The position numbers were made by a program, and so were the translations under genes. The notes under the pieces were generated by a model. It was not told the origin of the DNA. It ran no database searches and saw only the letters and a program-made list of their open reading frames with translations. Of a stretch of DNA of 64,000 nucleotides, positions 56,286-64,000 are shown piece by piece; the stretch's first letter is position 1, and each line of letters opens with the position of its first letter. This DNA comes from Streptomyces parvus (lineage in GTDB: Bacteria > Actinomycetota > Actinomycetes > Streptomycetales > Streptomycetaceae): NCBI RefSeq assembly GCF_014648875.1, contig NZ_BMRY01000009.1, positions 124,001 through 188,000 of the forward strand, written 5' to 3'.

Positions 56286-57809
56286 ATGACCCGTTACGCT
56301 GCGCCGGGCACTGAGGGCGCGATCGTCACGTACGCGTCCCGCTACGACCACTGGATCGGCGGGGAGTACGTGCCGCCGGCCCGGGGGCAGTACTTCGAGA
56401 ACCCGAGCCCCGTCAACGGCCGCCCGTTCACCGAGATCGCACGCGGCACGTCCGAGGACGTCGAACGGGCCCTGGACGCGGCCCATGCGGCGGCTCCGGG
56501 CTGGGGCGCCACGTCCGCCGGGGACCGGGCGTCGGTGCTGAACAGGATCGCCGACCGGATGGAGGCCCATCTGGAAGAGCTGGCGGTCGCCGAGAGCTGG
56601 GAGAACGGCAAGCCCGTACGGGAGACCCTGGCGGCCGACATCCCGCTCGCCGTCGACCACTTCCGCTACTTCGCGGGAGCGCTGCGCGCCCAGGAGGGTT
56701 CGCTCAGCGAGATCGACGACGACACCGTCGCGTACCACTTCCACGAACCGCTGGGCGTGGTCGGGCAGATCATCCCGTGGAACTTCCCCATCCTGATGGC
56801 CACGTGGAAGCTCGCGCCGGCGCTCGCCGCGGGCAATGCGGTGGTCCTCAAGCCGGCCGAGCAGACGCCCGCCTCGATCCACTACTGGCTGAGCCTGGTG
56901 GCGGATCTGCTGCCGCCGGGCGTCGTCAACATCGTCAACGGTTTCGGAGCGGAGGCCGGCAAGCCGCTCGCGTCCAGCCCGCGCGTCGCGAAGATCGCCT
57001 TCACCGGTGAGACCACGACGGGGCGGCTGATCATGCAGTACGCCTCCGAGAACATCAAGCCGGTGACGTTGGAGCTCGGCGGCAAGTCGCCGAACATCTT
57101 CTTCGACGACGTCTCGCGGGCCGACGACGACTTCCTCGACAAGGCACTCGAAGGGTTCACGATGTTCGCCCTCAACCAGGGCGAGGTGTGTACGTGCCCG
57201 TCGCGCGCTCTCATCCAGCGCGGCCACTACGGCGCGTTCCTGGAGGCGGCCGTCGCCCGTACGGAACAGATCGTGCCGGGCCACCCGCTGGACACCGACA
57301 CGATGATCGGCGCCCAGGCCTCCAACGACCAGCTGCAGAAGATCCTTTCGTACCTGGACATCGGCCAGCAGGAGGGCGCGAAGATCCTGACGGGCGGTCA
57401 GCGCGTCGAGCACGGCGGTGAGCTGGAGGGCGGCTACTACGTCCAGCCGACGGTCTTCGAGGGCGACAACCGGATGCGGGTCTTCCAGGAGGAGATCTTC
57501 GGTCCGGTCGTGGCCGTGACGTCCTTCACCGACTTCGACGACGCCATCAGCACGGCGAACGACACCCTGTACGGGCTGGGCGCCGGAGTCTGGACCCGCG
57601 ACGTCAACACGGCCTACCGGGCGGGGCGCGGGATCAAGGCGGGCAGGGTCTGGACGAACTGTTACCACGCGTACCCGGCCCACGCCGCGTTCGGAGGATA
57701 CAAGCAGTCGGGCATCGGCAGGGAGAACCACAAGATGATGCTGGAGCACTACCAGCAGACGAAGAATCTCCTGGTTTCGTACAGCCCGAAGAAGCTCGGG
57801 TTCTTCTAG
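56286..57809 (+). CDS. Aldehyde dehydrogenase, NAD-dependent (ExaC/AldB type)
   Basis: A 507-residue enzyme oxidising aldehydes (acetaldehyde and similar) to acids. ATG at 56286 follows GGGAGG by 8 bases. Motifs: WNFPILMATWKLAPALAAGN, IAFTGETTTGRLIM, VTLELGGKSPNIFFDD (catalytic Glu), NQGEVCTCPSRALIQRGHYG (catalytic Cys), QEEIFGPVVAVTSFTDFDD, WTNCYHAYPAHAAFGGYKQS (FGGYKxSGIGRE). The ExaC/AldB group is recognised by the CTCPSR and HAYPAHAAFGGYKQSGIGRE patterns. The upstream GAF regulator is the usual partner. It would use acetaldehyde or ethanol-derived aldehydes. Confidence 0.96.
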   Translation: MTRYAAPGTEGAIVTYASRYDHWIGGEYVPPARGQYFENPSPVNGRPFTEIARGTSEDVERALDAAHAAAPGWGATSAGDRASVLNRIADRMEAHLEELAVAESWENGKPVRETLAADIPLAVDHFRYFAGALRAQEGSLSEIDDDTVAYHFHEPLGVVGQIIPWNFPILMATWKLAPALAAGNAVVLKPAEQTPASIHYWLSLVADLLPPGVVNIVNGFGAEAGKPLASSPRVAKIAFTGETTTGRLIMQYASENIKPVTLELGGKSPNIFFDDVSRADDDFLDKALEGFTMFALNQGEVCTCPSRALIQRGHYGAFLEAAVARTEQIVPGHPLDTDTMIGAQASNDQLQKILSYLDIGQQEGAKILTGGQRVEHGGELEGGYYVQPTVFEGDNRMRVFQEEIFGPVVAVTSFTDFDDAISTANDTLYGLGAGVWTRDVNTAYRAGRGIKAGRVWTNCYHAYPAHAAFGGYKQSGIGRENHKMMLEHYQQTKNLLVSYSPKKLGFF

Positions 57810-57864
57810 AGCCTCAAGGTGCGTGCGGCCCGTGGGGGCCTCTACCCGGCAACGGGCCGCCGCC

Positions 57865-57904
57865 CCACTGCATGTGCAGACGAACCACTGCATGCGCAGA
57901 CGGA
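57865..57904. repeat. Two tandem 20-bp repeats with internal palindromes
   Basis: CCACTGCATGTGCAGACGAA (57865-57884) is followed by CCACTGCATGCGCAGACGGA (57885-57904), two differences apart from each other. Each contains a dyad, CTGCA-TG-TGCAG and CTGC-ATGC-GCAG. A 9-bp-stem hairpin (about 57826-57859) precedes them, probably the aldehyde dehydrogenase terminator. They lie about 110 bases before the secreted beta-propeller gene and look like regulator binding sites. Confidence 0.7.
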
Positions 57905-58013
57905 CCGCGATGACCGCAAATGACTTGTCTCAGCCCACCGATGACGCTTTCGTATCAACACAAGCGCCACGGTGATCCGCGGTGGCGCACCGACATCAGG
58001 GGTGGGACAAGCG

Positions 58014-59276
58014 TTGAAGAAGTCGTTAGGAAGAGGCAGCAGACTGACGGCGGTGCTGCTGGCCGGCGCGCTGGCCGGGTCGACGATCGCGGTCACTGGT
58101 ACCGCGTCCGCGGCCTCGGGGGGAGCCGCGGACGCGGTGGTGCCGGCGGGGCCGGGCTGGGAGCTACCGACCGCGTCGTTCACCCAGATGACGGTGGACG
58201 ATGCCAGTCGGCGCGTGTGGATCGCCGGCGACCGCGTCCATCCGGACGGGTCGAGGCGGGGCGAGCTGACCGGCGTGCTCTACGGGGGCGCGGGGCCCGC
58301 CGTCGCGAGCGCCGACACGGCCGCCCCTCTCTCGGGCGTCGCGGTGGACCCGACCGGATCGAAGGTCTATGCCGGGCAGCCGGACCACATCGCGAACTAC
58401 TCGCACGAGAACGGGTCCTTGTCCCCACTCGACCCGATTCCGGCACCGGCCGACGACTGCGGGCGGGAGCTGGTGCACACCGGCGGACGGCTGTTCTTCA
58501 CCAGCCGGGCCCCCGCGTCACCCGAGGGCTGCGACGACCCGGTGGGCATCGGAAGTGTCGGCGTCGCCGCGACCGCTGACGGCGCCGGCGCCGGGGAGGT
58601 CATGTACTCGTACACCAGGGTCCATCTCGAGGGCGGGCCCGGGGGGCTGCTCGTGACCGCCCCGGAGCGTTGGTCCCCGACCGACGACCCCGACCTGGGG
58701 ATCTACCGGGTGACGGACGGGGCGGACGGGAACGTGCTGGAGTTCTTGGGCGAACGCCGGTTCGCCGAGGGCGGCACGGGCCCGGGAATGGACTTCCGGG
58801 ACGCCGACTTCTCCGCGGACGGCTCCGTCCTCGCGGTCGCCGACGGGGTCCGGGGAACGGTGCTGCTCGGCGGCCAGGACGCCCGCTTCCTCGACAACGT
58901 CTACGCGCCGCTGCCGGAGGGCGTGGCTCCCACGGCCGTCGCCTTCAGTCCCGACGGCAAGTGGTTCGCCCAGGGCGGCGCGGGGTCGGGCGATGCAGCA
59001 GACCTGACCGTGGCGTCCGCCGACCCGGCCGTCGAGCGACAGGCGCTCCAGATCGCCTTTGACGACGAGGACGCGGGCCGGCGGGTCGTCCCTCGCGGCA
59101 TGGAGTTCTCCGGGGACGGAGAACAGCTCTTCGTCGTGACCTCCAACCAGGAGGGCACGAAGTTCTGGCTGCACACGATTAAGACGCGGGAGGCCCTGGC
59201 CATCCCGTCGAGTTTCCTGGACGTGGCTACGCCGGGGACGAGGTCCACTACCGCGCGGAGCACTGGCTCCATGTGA
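58014..59276 (+). pseudogene. Secreted beta-propeller (WD40-like) protein, apparently frame-disrupted near its end
   Basis: A protein of 420 residues from TTG 58014 (GTG 58002 also possible). A signal peptide (SRLTAVLLAGALAGSTIAVT, GTASA) is followed by a repeated beta-propeller pattern (VAVDPTGSKVYAGQP, MDFRDADFSADGSVLAVAD, TAVAFSPDGKWFAQGG, MEFSGDGEQLFVVTSNQEGT). After IPSSFLDV the frame turns low-complexity (TPGTRSTTARSTGSM). In the +1/-1 related frame, from about 59219 to 59320, the DNA reads GYAGDEVHYRAEHWLHVSTA, EASGTVTRARR and stop, like the end of an Ig-like repeat domain. A frameshift or internal deletion is therefore likely. The fifth codon is TTA (58026-58028), which needs the bldA tRNA. 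Confidence 0.6.
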
Positions 59277-59356
59277 GCACGGCCGAGGCGTCGGGCACGG
59301 TGACGCGCGCAAGGCGGTAGCCGGCGCGCGGTGCGGCGATTTCAGGCGTGAGGCTG

Positions 59357-59384
59357 GGGCCACCCGTATCCCGACGGGTGGCCC
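59357..59384 (+). terminator. Terminator after the beta-propeller gene
   Basis: An 11-bp perfect stem (59357-59367 with 59374-59384) with a 6-base loop follows the gene and the alternative-frame ending. Confidence 0.8.
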
Positions 59385-59444
59385 TGGTGCTTGCGTGAGC
59401 AGGCCGGTGCGGCCCGGACGACGAACTCGGCTGCGCCTAATTCC

Positions 59445-59825
59445 TTACTCCCCAGGGTCGGGCCAAGTCGCCACGAGCGCCCGCCGATCCGGGAAGAGGG
59501 GACCGGAGACCGTCTCCTGGGTGGGTTCGCCGTTGAGCCAGCAGACTTGCTCGGGGGCTCCGTCGCCCGTGTCGAACAGGCAGCACACTCCGCCGCTGTC
59601 GGCGGTGAGGTCGGTGAACACCTTTCGGATGTTGGCCGATCGTGCGAACAAACGGCTCATCCTCGACGTCGCTGCCCAGCACTCCACTGACGTGTAGCCG
59701 GGGTGCATGAGGGACTCGAACCGGATCGTCGCGTAGATGTACCCGATCTGAATGCGTCCGTCCGCCTCAAGTCCAGGAACACCTGTCTGCGCGTACTCGC
59801 GCAGTGCGTCATCGGCGTCGAACAT
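59445..59825 (-). CDS. Hypothetical protein of uncertain start
   Basis: A 126-residue protein from ATG 59823-59825: MFDADDALREYAQTGVPGLE, ADGRIQIGYIYATIRFESLM, HPGYTSVECWAATSRMSRLF, ARSANIRKVFTDLTADSGGV, CCLFDTGDGAPEQVCWLNGE, ending WPDPGE. There is no ribosome site. The frame stays open and protein-like for at least 25 codons upstream (FTSHSKSDSVDCSTSSTFEL) and on to a TTG at 60012-60014, which would overlap the divergent gene. It may be N-terminally truncated or lack a normal start. I do not recognise a family; the mixed alpha/beta pattern with several cysteines resembles small immunity-type proteins but that is a weak impression. Confidence 0.55.
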   Translation of the reverse strand: MFDADDALREYAQTGVPGLEADGRIQIGYIYATIRFESLMHPGYTSVECWAATSRMSRLFARSANIRKVFTDLTADSGGVCCLFDTGDGAPEQVCWLNGEPTQETVSGPLFPDRRALVATWPDPGE

Positions 59826-59989
59826 GAGGGACAGGTCGAGCTCGAATGTGCTGCTCGTGGAGCAGTCGACGGAATCGCTCTTGGAGTGCGACGTGAAGAA
59901 GAGCGGAAACCGCCTCGCGGCCGCGCCCGTGGCGCCGGTATCGTCCCGTCTCCCGGCCTGCCGTACCGGTGGGCCTCGTGTGGAGAACG

Positions 59990-60349
59990 ATGCAGATGAC
60001 CAGCCCGCAGGCAACGACGACCCTGTGGCGGCCCACCGGCCCCAAGGAGCTCGAGCTGGTCCGGGAGTCGAACTGGCGTGCCTGGCCGCCGCGTCTGCCG
60101 GAGCAGCCGATCTTCTACCCCGTTCTCAACGAGGACTACGCGGTCAGGATCGCGCGGGACTGGAACGTGAAGCATGACGGTGCCGGGTTCGTCACCCGGT
60201 TCGAGGTGGAGTCCGAGTTCCTGAGCCGGTACCCCGTCCAGCAGGCCGGCGGGCGGACCATCCTTGAGCTCTGGGTTCCGGCCGGGGAACTGGACGACTT
60301 CAACGCCCACATCGTCGGTGAGATCCGGGTGGTCCACGAGTTCCGCTGA
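59990..60349 (+). CDS. Conserved hypothetical ('ADP-ribosylation/crystallin J1'-annotated type)
   Basis: A 119-residue protein beginning MQMTSPQATTTLWRPTGPKE. Core: LELVRESNWRAWPPRLPEQP, IFYPVLNEDYAVRIARDWNV, KHDGAGFVTRFEVESEFLSR, YPVQQAGGRTILELWVPAGE, LDDFNAHIVGEIRVVHEFR. I recall near-identical Streptomyces proteins carrying the database label 'ADP-ribosylation/crystallin J1', but the sequence has none of that enzyme family's motifs and its function is unknown. The shape suggests a small alpha/beta fold. A nearby second ATG (59996) is possible. It diverges from the preceding gene with overlapping upstream regions and ends in a terminator. Confidence 0.85.
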   Translation: MQMTSPQATTTLWRPTGPKELELVRESNWRAWPPRLPEQPIFYPVLNEDYAVRIARDWNVKHDGAGFVTRFEVESEFLSRYPVQQAGGRTILELWVPAGELDDFNAHIVGEIRVVHEFR

Positions 60350-60393
60350 GCCGGGGAGGTCCGCGGGCCGGACACGACGGCACATGAACGAAA

Positions 60394-60427
60394 CGCTGTC
60401 CCCGCCGACGAACCGGCGGGGACAGCG
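60394..60427. terminator. Bidirectional terminator
   Basis: A 14-bp perfect stem (60394-60407 with 60414-60427) and a 6-base loop (ACGAAC) lies between the convergent genes at 59990-60349 and 60465-61355, about 40 bases from each stop. Confidence 0.9.
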
Positions 60428-60464
60428 CTCAGGGCCGATTGGCGCAACCCTGGTCCGTGCGGGA

Positions 60465-61355
60465 TCAGATGATGCTCACTCCGTAGACGCTGAGCGCCTC
60501 GGTGACGGGCTGGTAGAACGTGGTGCCGCCGGAGGAGCAGTTGCCGCTGCCGCCGGAGGTGAGGCCGAGCGCGGTGCTTCCGGAGAAGAGCGCGCCGCCG
60601 CTGTCGCCGGGTTCGGCGCAGACGTTGGTCTGGATCAGACCGGAGACGATGCCGTCGGCGCCGTAGTTGACGGTGGCGTTGAGACCGGTGACGGAGCCGC
60701 CGTGCAGGCCGGTGGTGCTGCCGCTGCGCTGGACGGACTGGCCGACCGTGGCGTCGGCCGCACCGTCGATCTCCTGGTAGCTGCCGTTGTAGAGGGAGAC
60801 TCGGCCGTCGGCCGCGCCCGGGTCGGAGTGCCGGATGATGCCGTAGTCGTCGCCGGGGAAGCTCGATCCCGTGGTGGTGCCGATGGACCACGAGTTGCCG
60901 ATGTTGGTGCAGTGCCCGGCGGTCAGGGCGAACTTGGTGCCCGAGCTGTCCTGCACGTTGAAGCCCAGGGAACAACGGGCTCCGCCTGTGGTGATGGCCT
61001 CGCCACCGGCGATGAGCTTGGAGAACGTGCCGGGGGTTCGCTTGACGACGAGAGCATCGGCGTTCACACCGGCCTCGCTCTTCAGCTTGGCGATCTCGGC
61101 CTTGCTGACCGTGCTGTCGGCGGTGACGACGACCTTGCCCGACGCGGCGTCGACGTACCAGGCCGTGCCGCCGACGTCGGCGGTGCGCACGGAGGCGGCG
61201 GTCTGGTTGAGCTCGGTGGCGCTGAACGTCTTCGGGGCCGGCTGGGCGGATGCGGCGGTAGCGGGAACCGCGAGCGCCGCCGCGGCGGCGAGGCCGGTGG
61301 CCCCGGCGATGAGTCGTGCTCGTCTCGTGAGGCTGTGGGGGCGAGAGAGTCGCAC
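60465..61355 (-). CDS. Streptogrisin-type serine protease (S1 family, with propeptide)
   Basis: A secreted chymotrypsin-like protease of 296 residues. GTG at 61353-61355 follows GGAGGAACACA. A Sec signal (RRARLIAGATGLAAAAALAV, PATAASA) is followed by an alpha-lytic-type propeptide (about 40-114) that acts as a folding chaperone. The mature enzyme starts near Ile115 (IAGGEAITTGGARCSLGFNV). The triad is His148 (TAGHC), Asp170 (DDYGI) and Ser252 (GDSGG). TGLHGGSVTGLNATVNYG and SGGSGNCSSGGTTFYQPVTE are signature stretches of Streptomyces griseus proteases A and B. The enzyme should cleave after large hydrophobic residues. Confidence 0.96.
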   Translation of the reverse strand: MRLSRPHSLTRRARLIAGATGLAAAAALAVPATAASAQPAPKTFSATELNQTAASVRTADVGGTAWYVDAASGKVVVTADSTVSKAEIAKLKSEAGVNADALVVKRTPGTFSKLIAGGEAITTGGARCSLGFNVQDSSGTKFALTAGHCTNIGNSWSIGTTTGSSFPGDDYGIIRHSDPGAADGRVSLYNGSYQEIDGAADATVGQSVQRSGSTTGLHGGSVTGLNATVNYGADGIVSGLIQTNVCAEPGDSGGALFSGSTALGLTSGGSGNCSSGGTTFYQPVTEALSVYGVSII

Positions 61356-61631
61356 TGTGTTCCTCCAGATCGTGGGGGGAAACTCGGGGCGTTTGGGTGG
61401 ACGCCCATGACTCGTCATCGGGAACACGATCAATCCGACGTGTCCCTGACAACGTTATTCATGCTGGAGAGGCCGATGGACCCGCACAAGACCCCCGGAC
61501 CCGGGCTGGCCGACAAGTAGCTCTTGCGACGAGCTTCAGACCTCAACAAATCGGTGGATTACTGACCTGAGCAGGGAAGGGGATGGCGGAAAATGGACTG
61601 TCGAGGGCGCCGCCCTCCCGCGCGTGTCCGG

Positions 61632-64000
61632 TCACATGCCGAGGTGTGAGCCGATCTCGGTGCGTGACGAGACCCCCAGCTTCCGCAGGGCACGTGCCAC
61701 GTGGTGCTCGACCGTCCGGTGTGAGAGGACCAGTTCGCTCGCGATCTCACGGTTCGACAGACCGAGCGAGGCGAGGTGAGCCACCGCTCGCTCCCGGGGC
61801 GAGAGGTGGTCGCCGTATCCCAGGGCGCCCGGCCTGCGGACGGTGGTCTGCCCGTGCTCCCGCAGTTCGCGCTGACACCGCAGCACATCCCATACGGCGT
61901 CGATGCCCTGGTAGGCCGCGATCGCCTCGTGCAGCACCGTGCGCCCGCCCGGCACGCCCGAGGCCAGCAGATGGAGACCCCGGGCCTCCTTCACGTACGC
62001 GGCTTCGTACGGCCGGTCCAGCCGCGTCCACTCATCCGCCGCGGATGCGTACAGCGCATCGGACGGCGCCTGTACGGACTGCGGGGCATCCGTCGCGGTG
62101 AGCAGGGCCCGGCACGTCAGCAGCGCGGCCCGGGCCGCCGGCGCGTCCCGGTCGGCGATGCCCGCGGCCAGCTCCGCGCCCAGGCGATGTGCCTCGCCCG
62201 GGCGGCCGTCCCGGATGAGGGCCTCGACCGCCGGCGGTACGAGGGCGGTCGCCCACACCCATGCGCCCGTACGGCGGACGTGCCGCAGCGCCTCCTCCAC
62301 CGCCTGGACGGCCCGCGATGGGCGACCGGCCGCCAGATGGACCCGCGCCACGGCCGCCGCGGCAGCGGTCAGCACGACGCCGGTGTCCAGCGCGGTCGTA
62401 CGAACGGCCCGTTCCAGGAGCCGCCGCGCCACATCCGTCTGGCCCTTGGTGTGCAGGCGCAGCAGTCCGCAGACGAGCAGGGCCTCCGCGTGGAAGTCGG
62501 GCACGTCCTGGTACTGCGTCTCGGCCCGCTCGGCGCGCCCCAGAAGCCCCTCCCACCGCCCCCTGGTGAAGGCCGCGACCACGTCCGTCGTCTCGACGAA
62601 CGCTTCCAGATAGGGAGCGTGGTTCGTCCGCACCGCCTGCCACGCCCGGGCCTGGAAGGCACGGGCCCGCCGCGGGTGGCCCAGGGAGTTCGCGGCGCCC
62701 GCCAGATTGGCGTACACCCTCGCCGCCGCCTCACCGGTGAGGGTGTCGGGCAGATCCGCCACCGCCTCCCACGCCGACGGGTCGCCCATCAGAGCCAGGG
62801 CGGTGGCACGGTTGGCCAGCACGGCGGAGCGCAGGTCCTCCTCCTCGACCCCGGGCAGCAGCCGCTCCGCCTCGGCCAGCAGACGGCCGTGCTCGCCGAC
62901 CGGCCAGCCCTTGAGGGAGGGGATGGCCGTGATCGCCAGAGCCCGTGCGGCCTGGCCGGTGGAGACGACGAGGAGGTCGGGGACCGCTCGCGCTATCTCT
63001 TCCAGCGCCTCCAGCCCGGAACCCGACTGGTTGCGCAGCAACAGGCCCAGCAGCAAGCGGATCTCGCCGCTCGGCCCCGGCCCCAGTGAGTGCCGGCCGA
63101 GGACCTGCCGCAGCGCTGCGGGCACCTGCGGGCCGGGCCGGGCGTTCGGCGCGACGCGGGCCAGTTTCAGTGCGATCCGGTCGCGGGCCTCGGGCGAGGG
63201 GCCGTCGCGCAGGGCGTCGAGGTAGTGAGCGGCGGCCGTGCCCGCGTCCCCGTGCCCCGCCGCCCGGTCGGCGGCCGCCTCCAGGCAGCGTGCCGCCTGC
63301 ACGGGGCGGCCGGCGCGCCGGTAGTGCCCGGCCATCCCCGCCAGCGGGTAGGGGCTCGTGTGCCGGGCCAGGGAGCGAGCCGCACGCAGGTGCAGAACAG
63401 GCCGCTCCGGTTCGGCGACCGCCTCGTACGCGGCGCGATGCGCCAGGCCGTAGGGGAAGGCGTACCCACCATCGCGGAAGGGCCCGTGGAGGACCCCTTC
63501 CCTCAGCGCCGCCGCCAGTGCTCGACGCGTCTCCGGCTCGCCCAACCCCGCGACGGACCGCAGCAGTTCCACGGGCGCGGGTTCGCCGAGGACCGCCGCC
63601 GCGGCGACCACCTGCCGCGCCGCCGGAGGAAGGCCGCGCAGCCTCTCCACCACGACCCGGCGCACGGACGCGGGCAGGGGCGGCTCCCCCACCACGCCGT
63701 CGGGGCACTCCGTGGAGCCGGGCCATCCGCGCATCACCTCTTCGACCACGTACGGCAGACCGCCCGTCCACCGGTGCAGACGGTCGGCGAACTCCTCCGT
63801 CACCGCCTGCACGCCGAGCAGCCCGGCGGCCAGTTCGCCGGTCTCCGCCGCCGACAGCGGTGCGAGGTGGTGCTCGGCCACCGTCACGTGGGCCGGTGTC
63901 CGCAACGGGAAGGGAAGGCCGTCGCTCCCCTCGGTGTCGGTATGGGGAGCGGCAGGGCTGCGGGCGGTGAGTACGAGGCCCAGTCCGGGCGGCGGGTCGG
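61632..64000 (-). CDS. Large LuxR-family regulator (LAL/AAA type), N-terminus beyond window
   Basis: At least 789 residues are visible; the gene runs off the right edge. The C-terminus is a LuxR helix-turn-helix: LSPRERAVAHLASLGLSNRE, IASELVLSHRTVEHHVARAL, RKLGVSSRTEIGSHLGM. Before it lies a long helical repeat region of the TPR-like type (for example AHAPYLEAFVETTDVVAAF-like units, ALEAAADRAAGHGDAGTAAA). The visible start has the end of an AAA ATPase module (ADRLHRWTGGLPYVVEEVMR). Such LAL proteins regulate carbon use or secondary metabolism in actinobacteria. Ligand and targets are unknown. The Walker A motif must lie outside the window. Confidence 0.9.
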   Translation of the reverse strand, partial: DPPPGLGLVLTARSPAAPHTDTEGSDGLPFPLRTPAHVTVAEHHLAPLSAAETGELAAGLLGVQAVTEEFADRLHRWTGGLPYVVEEVMRGWPGSTECPDGVVGEPPLPASVRRVVVERLRGLPPAARQVVAAAAVLGEPAPVELLRSVAGLGEPETRRALAAALREGVLHGPFRDGGYAFPYGLAHRAAYEAVAEPERPVLHLRAARSLARHTSPYPLAGMAGHYRRAGRPVQAARCLEAAADRAAGHGDAGTAAAHYLDALRDGPSPEARDRIALKLARVAPNARPGPQVPAALRQVLGRHSLGPGPSGEIRLLLGLLLRNQSGSGLEALEEIARAVPDLLVVSTGQAARALAITAIPSLKGWPVGEHGRLLAEAERLLPGVEEEDLRSAVLANRATALALMGDPSAWEAVADLPDTLTGEAAARVYANLAGAANSLGHPRRARAFQARAWQAVRTNHAPYLEAFVETTDVVAAFTRGRWEGLLGRAERAETQYQDVPDFHAEALLVCGLLRLHTKGQTDVARRLLERAVRTTALDTGVVLTAAAAAVARVHLAAGRPSRAVQAVEEALRHVRRTGAWVWATALVPPAVEALIRDGRPGEAHRLGAELAAGIADRDAPAARAALLTCRALLTATDAPQSVQAPSDALYASAADEWTRLDRPYEAAYVKEARGLHLLASGVPGGRTVLHEAIAAYQGIDAVWDVLRCQRELREHGQTTVRRPGALGYGDHLSPRERAVAHLASLGLSNREIASELVLSHRTVEHHVARALRKLGVSSRTEIGSHLGM

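Noticed and set aside
1..64000. CRISPR arrays, transposases, integrases, biosynthetic core enzymes, restriction systems
   Set aside because: None was found on either strand. The only sign of past mobility is the truncated gene beside the tRNA-Trp.

Overview
The window is high-GC DNA from the chromosome of a Streptomyces species or a very close relative. The evidence is strong third-position G/C codon bias, GTG and TTG starts, several apparently leaderless genes, long-stem terminators without U-tracts, and a typical Streptomyces gene set: Spo0M, SpoIIE-type phosphatases, a roadblock protein with a conservon-type GTPase, TerD, streptogrisin, an LAXTG surface protein, CsbD and MptB. No biosynthetic cluster, CRISPR array, phage or intact insertion sequence was seen.

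Region by region: (1) 1-7189 is a polysaccharide-utilisation locus. It holds two ABC sugar permeases, a lipoprotein binding protein, a DeoR/LacI hybrid regulator and a divergent Tat-exported family-8 polysaccharide lyase, tied together by a repeated GAGCGRAT motif. (2) 7200-12343 carries an AAC(3)-type acetyltransferase, a DinB protein, an orphan solute-binding domain, a GNAT enzyme, several very small proteins and Spo0M. (3) 12727-16863 holds two overlapping CNNM/CorC-type membrane proteins, a YciO/Sua5 protein and two unknowns. (4) 16936-20963 holds an ABC-F protein overlapping a P-loop kinase, behind a leader of about 310 bases that contains a possible upstream ORF, then MptB. (5) 21053-21352 is a broken SRPBCC gene next to a tRNA-Trp gene. 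(6) 21370-27750 includes a PP2C/MASE1 signalling pair, CsbD, and one protein that joins an ECF sigma factor, a zinc-ligand segment, a membrane helix and a CAP domain.

(7) 27800-37775 contains a stand-alone ctaD, an F420-reductase-like protein, an enoyl-CoA hydratase/HIBYL-CoA hydrolase, a PAS-GAF-PP2C-ATPase sensor, a sortase substrate and small enzymes. Two transcription ends here are marked by uninterrupted palindromes of 54 and 42 bp. (8) 37815-45732 has a roadblock protein and a GTPase separated by an opposite-strand oxidoreductase, then ArsR regulator, MgtA-type P-type ATPase, a lone TatA, TerD and a methyltransferase. (9) 45842-54000 has an MpaB-type oxygenase, a fatty-acid desaturase, and an SNF2 helicase overlapping a SWIM zinc-finger protein. 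(10) 54203-57809 has a secreted amidase and an AcoR-like GAF regulator in front of an aldehyde dehydrogenase. (11) 58014-64000 has a secreted beta-propeller gene that appears frame-disrupted, two small unknowns, a streptogrisin protease and a large LuxR-family regulator cut by the window edge.

The clearest functional units are the lyase/transporter locus, the ABC-F/kinase operon (possible antibiotic resistance), the GAF regulator/aldehyde dehydrogenase pair, the SNF2/SWIM pair and the ArsR/MgtA unit. The most unusual single proteins are the sigma-CAP fusion and the AcoR-like regulator that carries a winged-helix domain in place of the sigma-54 AAA+ module. Everything was done by reading; no database was searched, so family names rest on recognised motifs and remembered family features.
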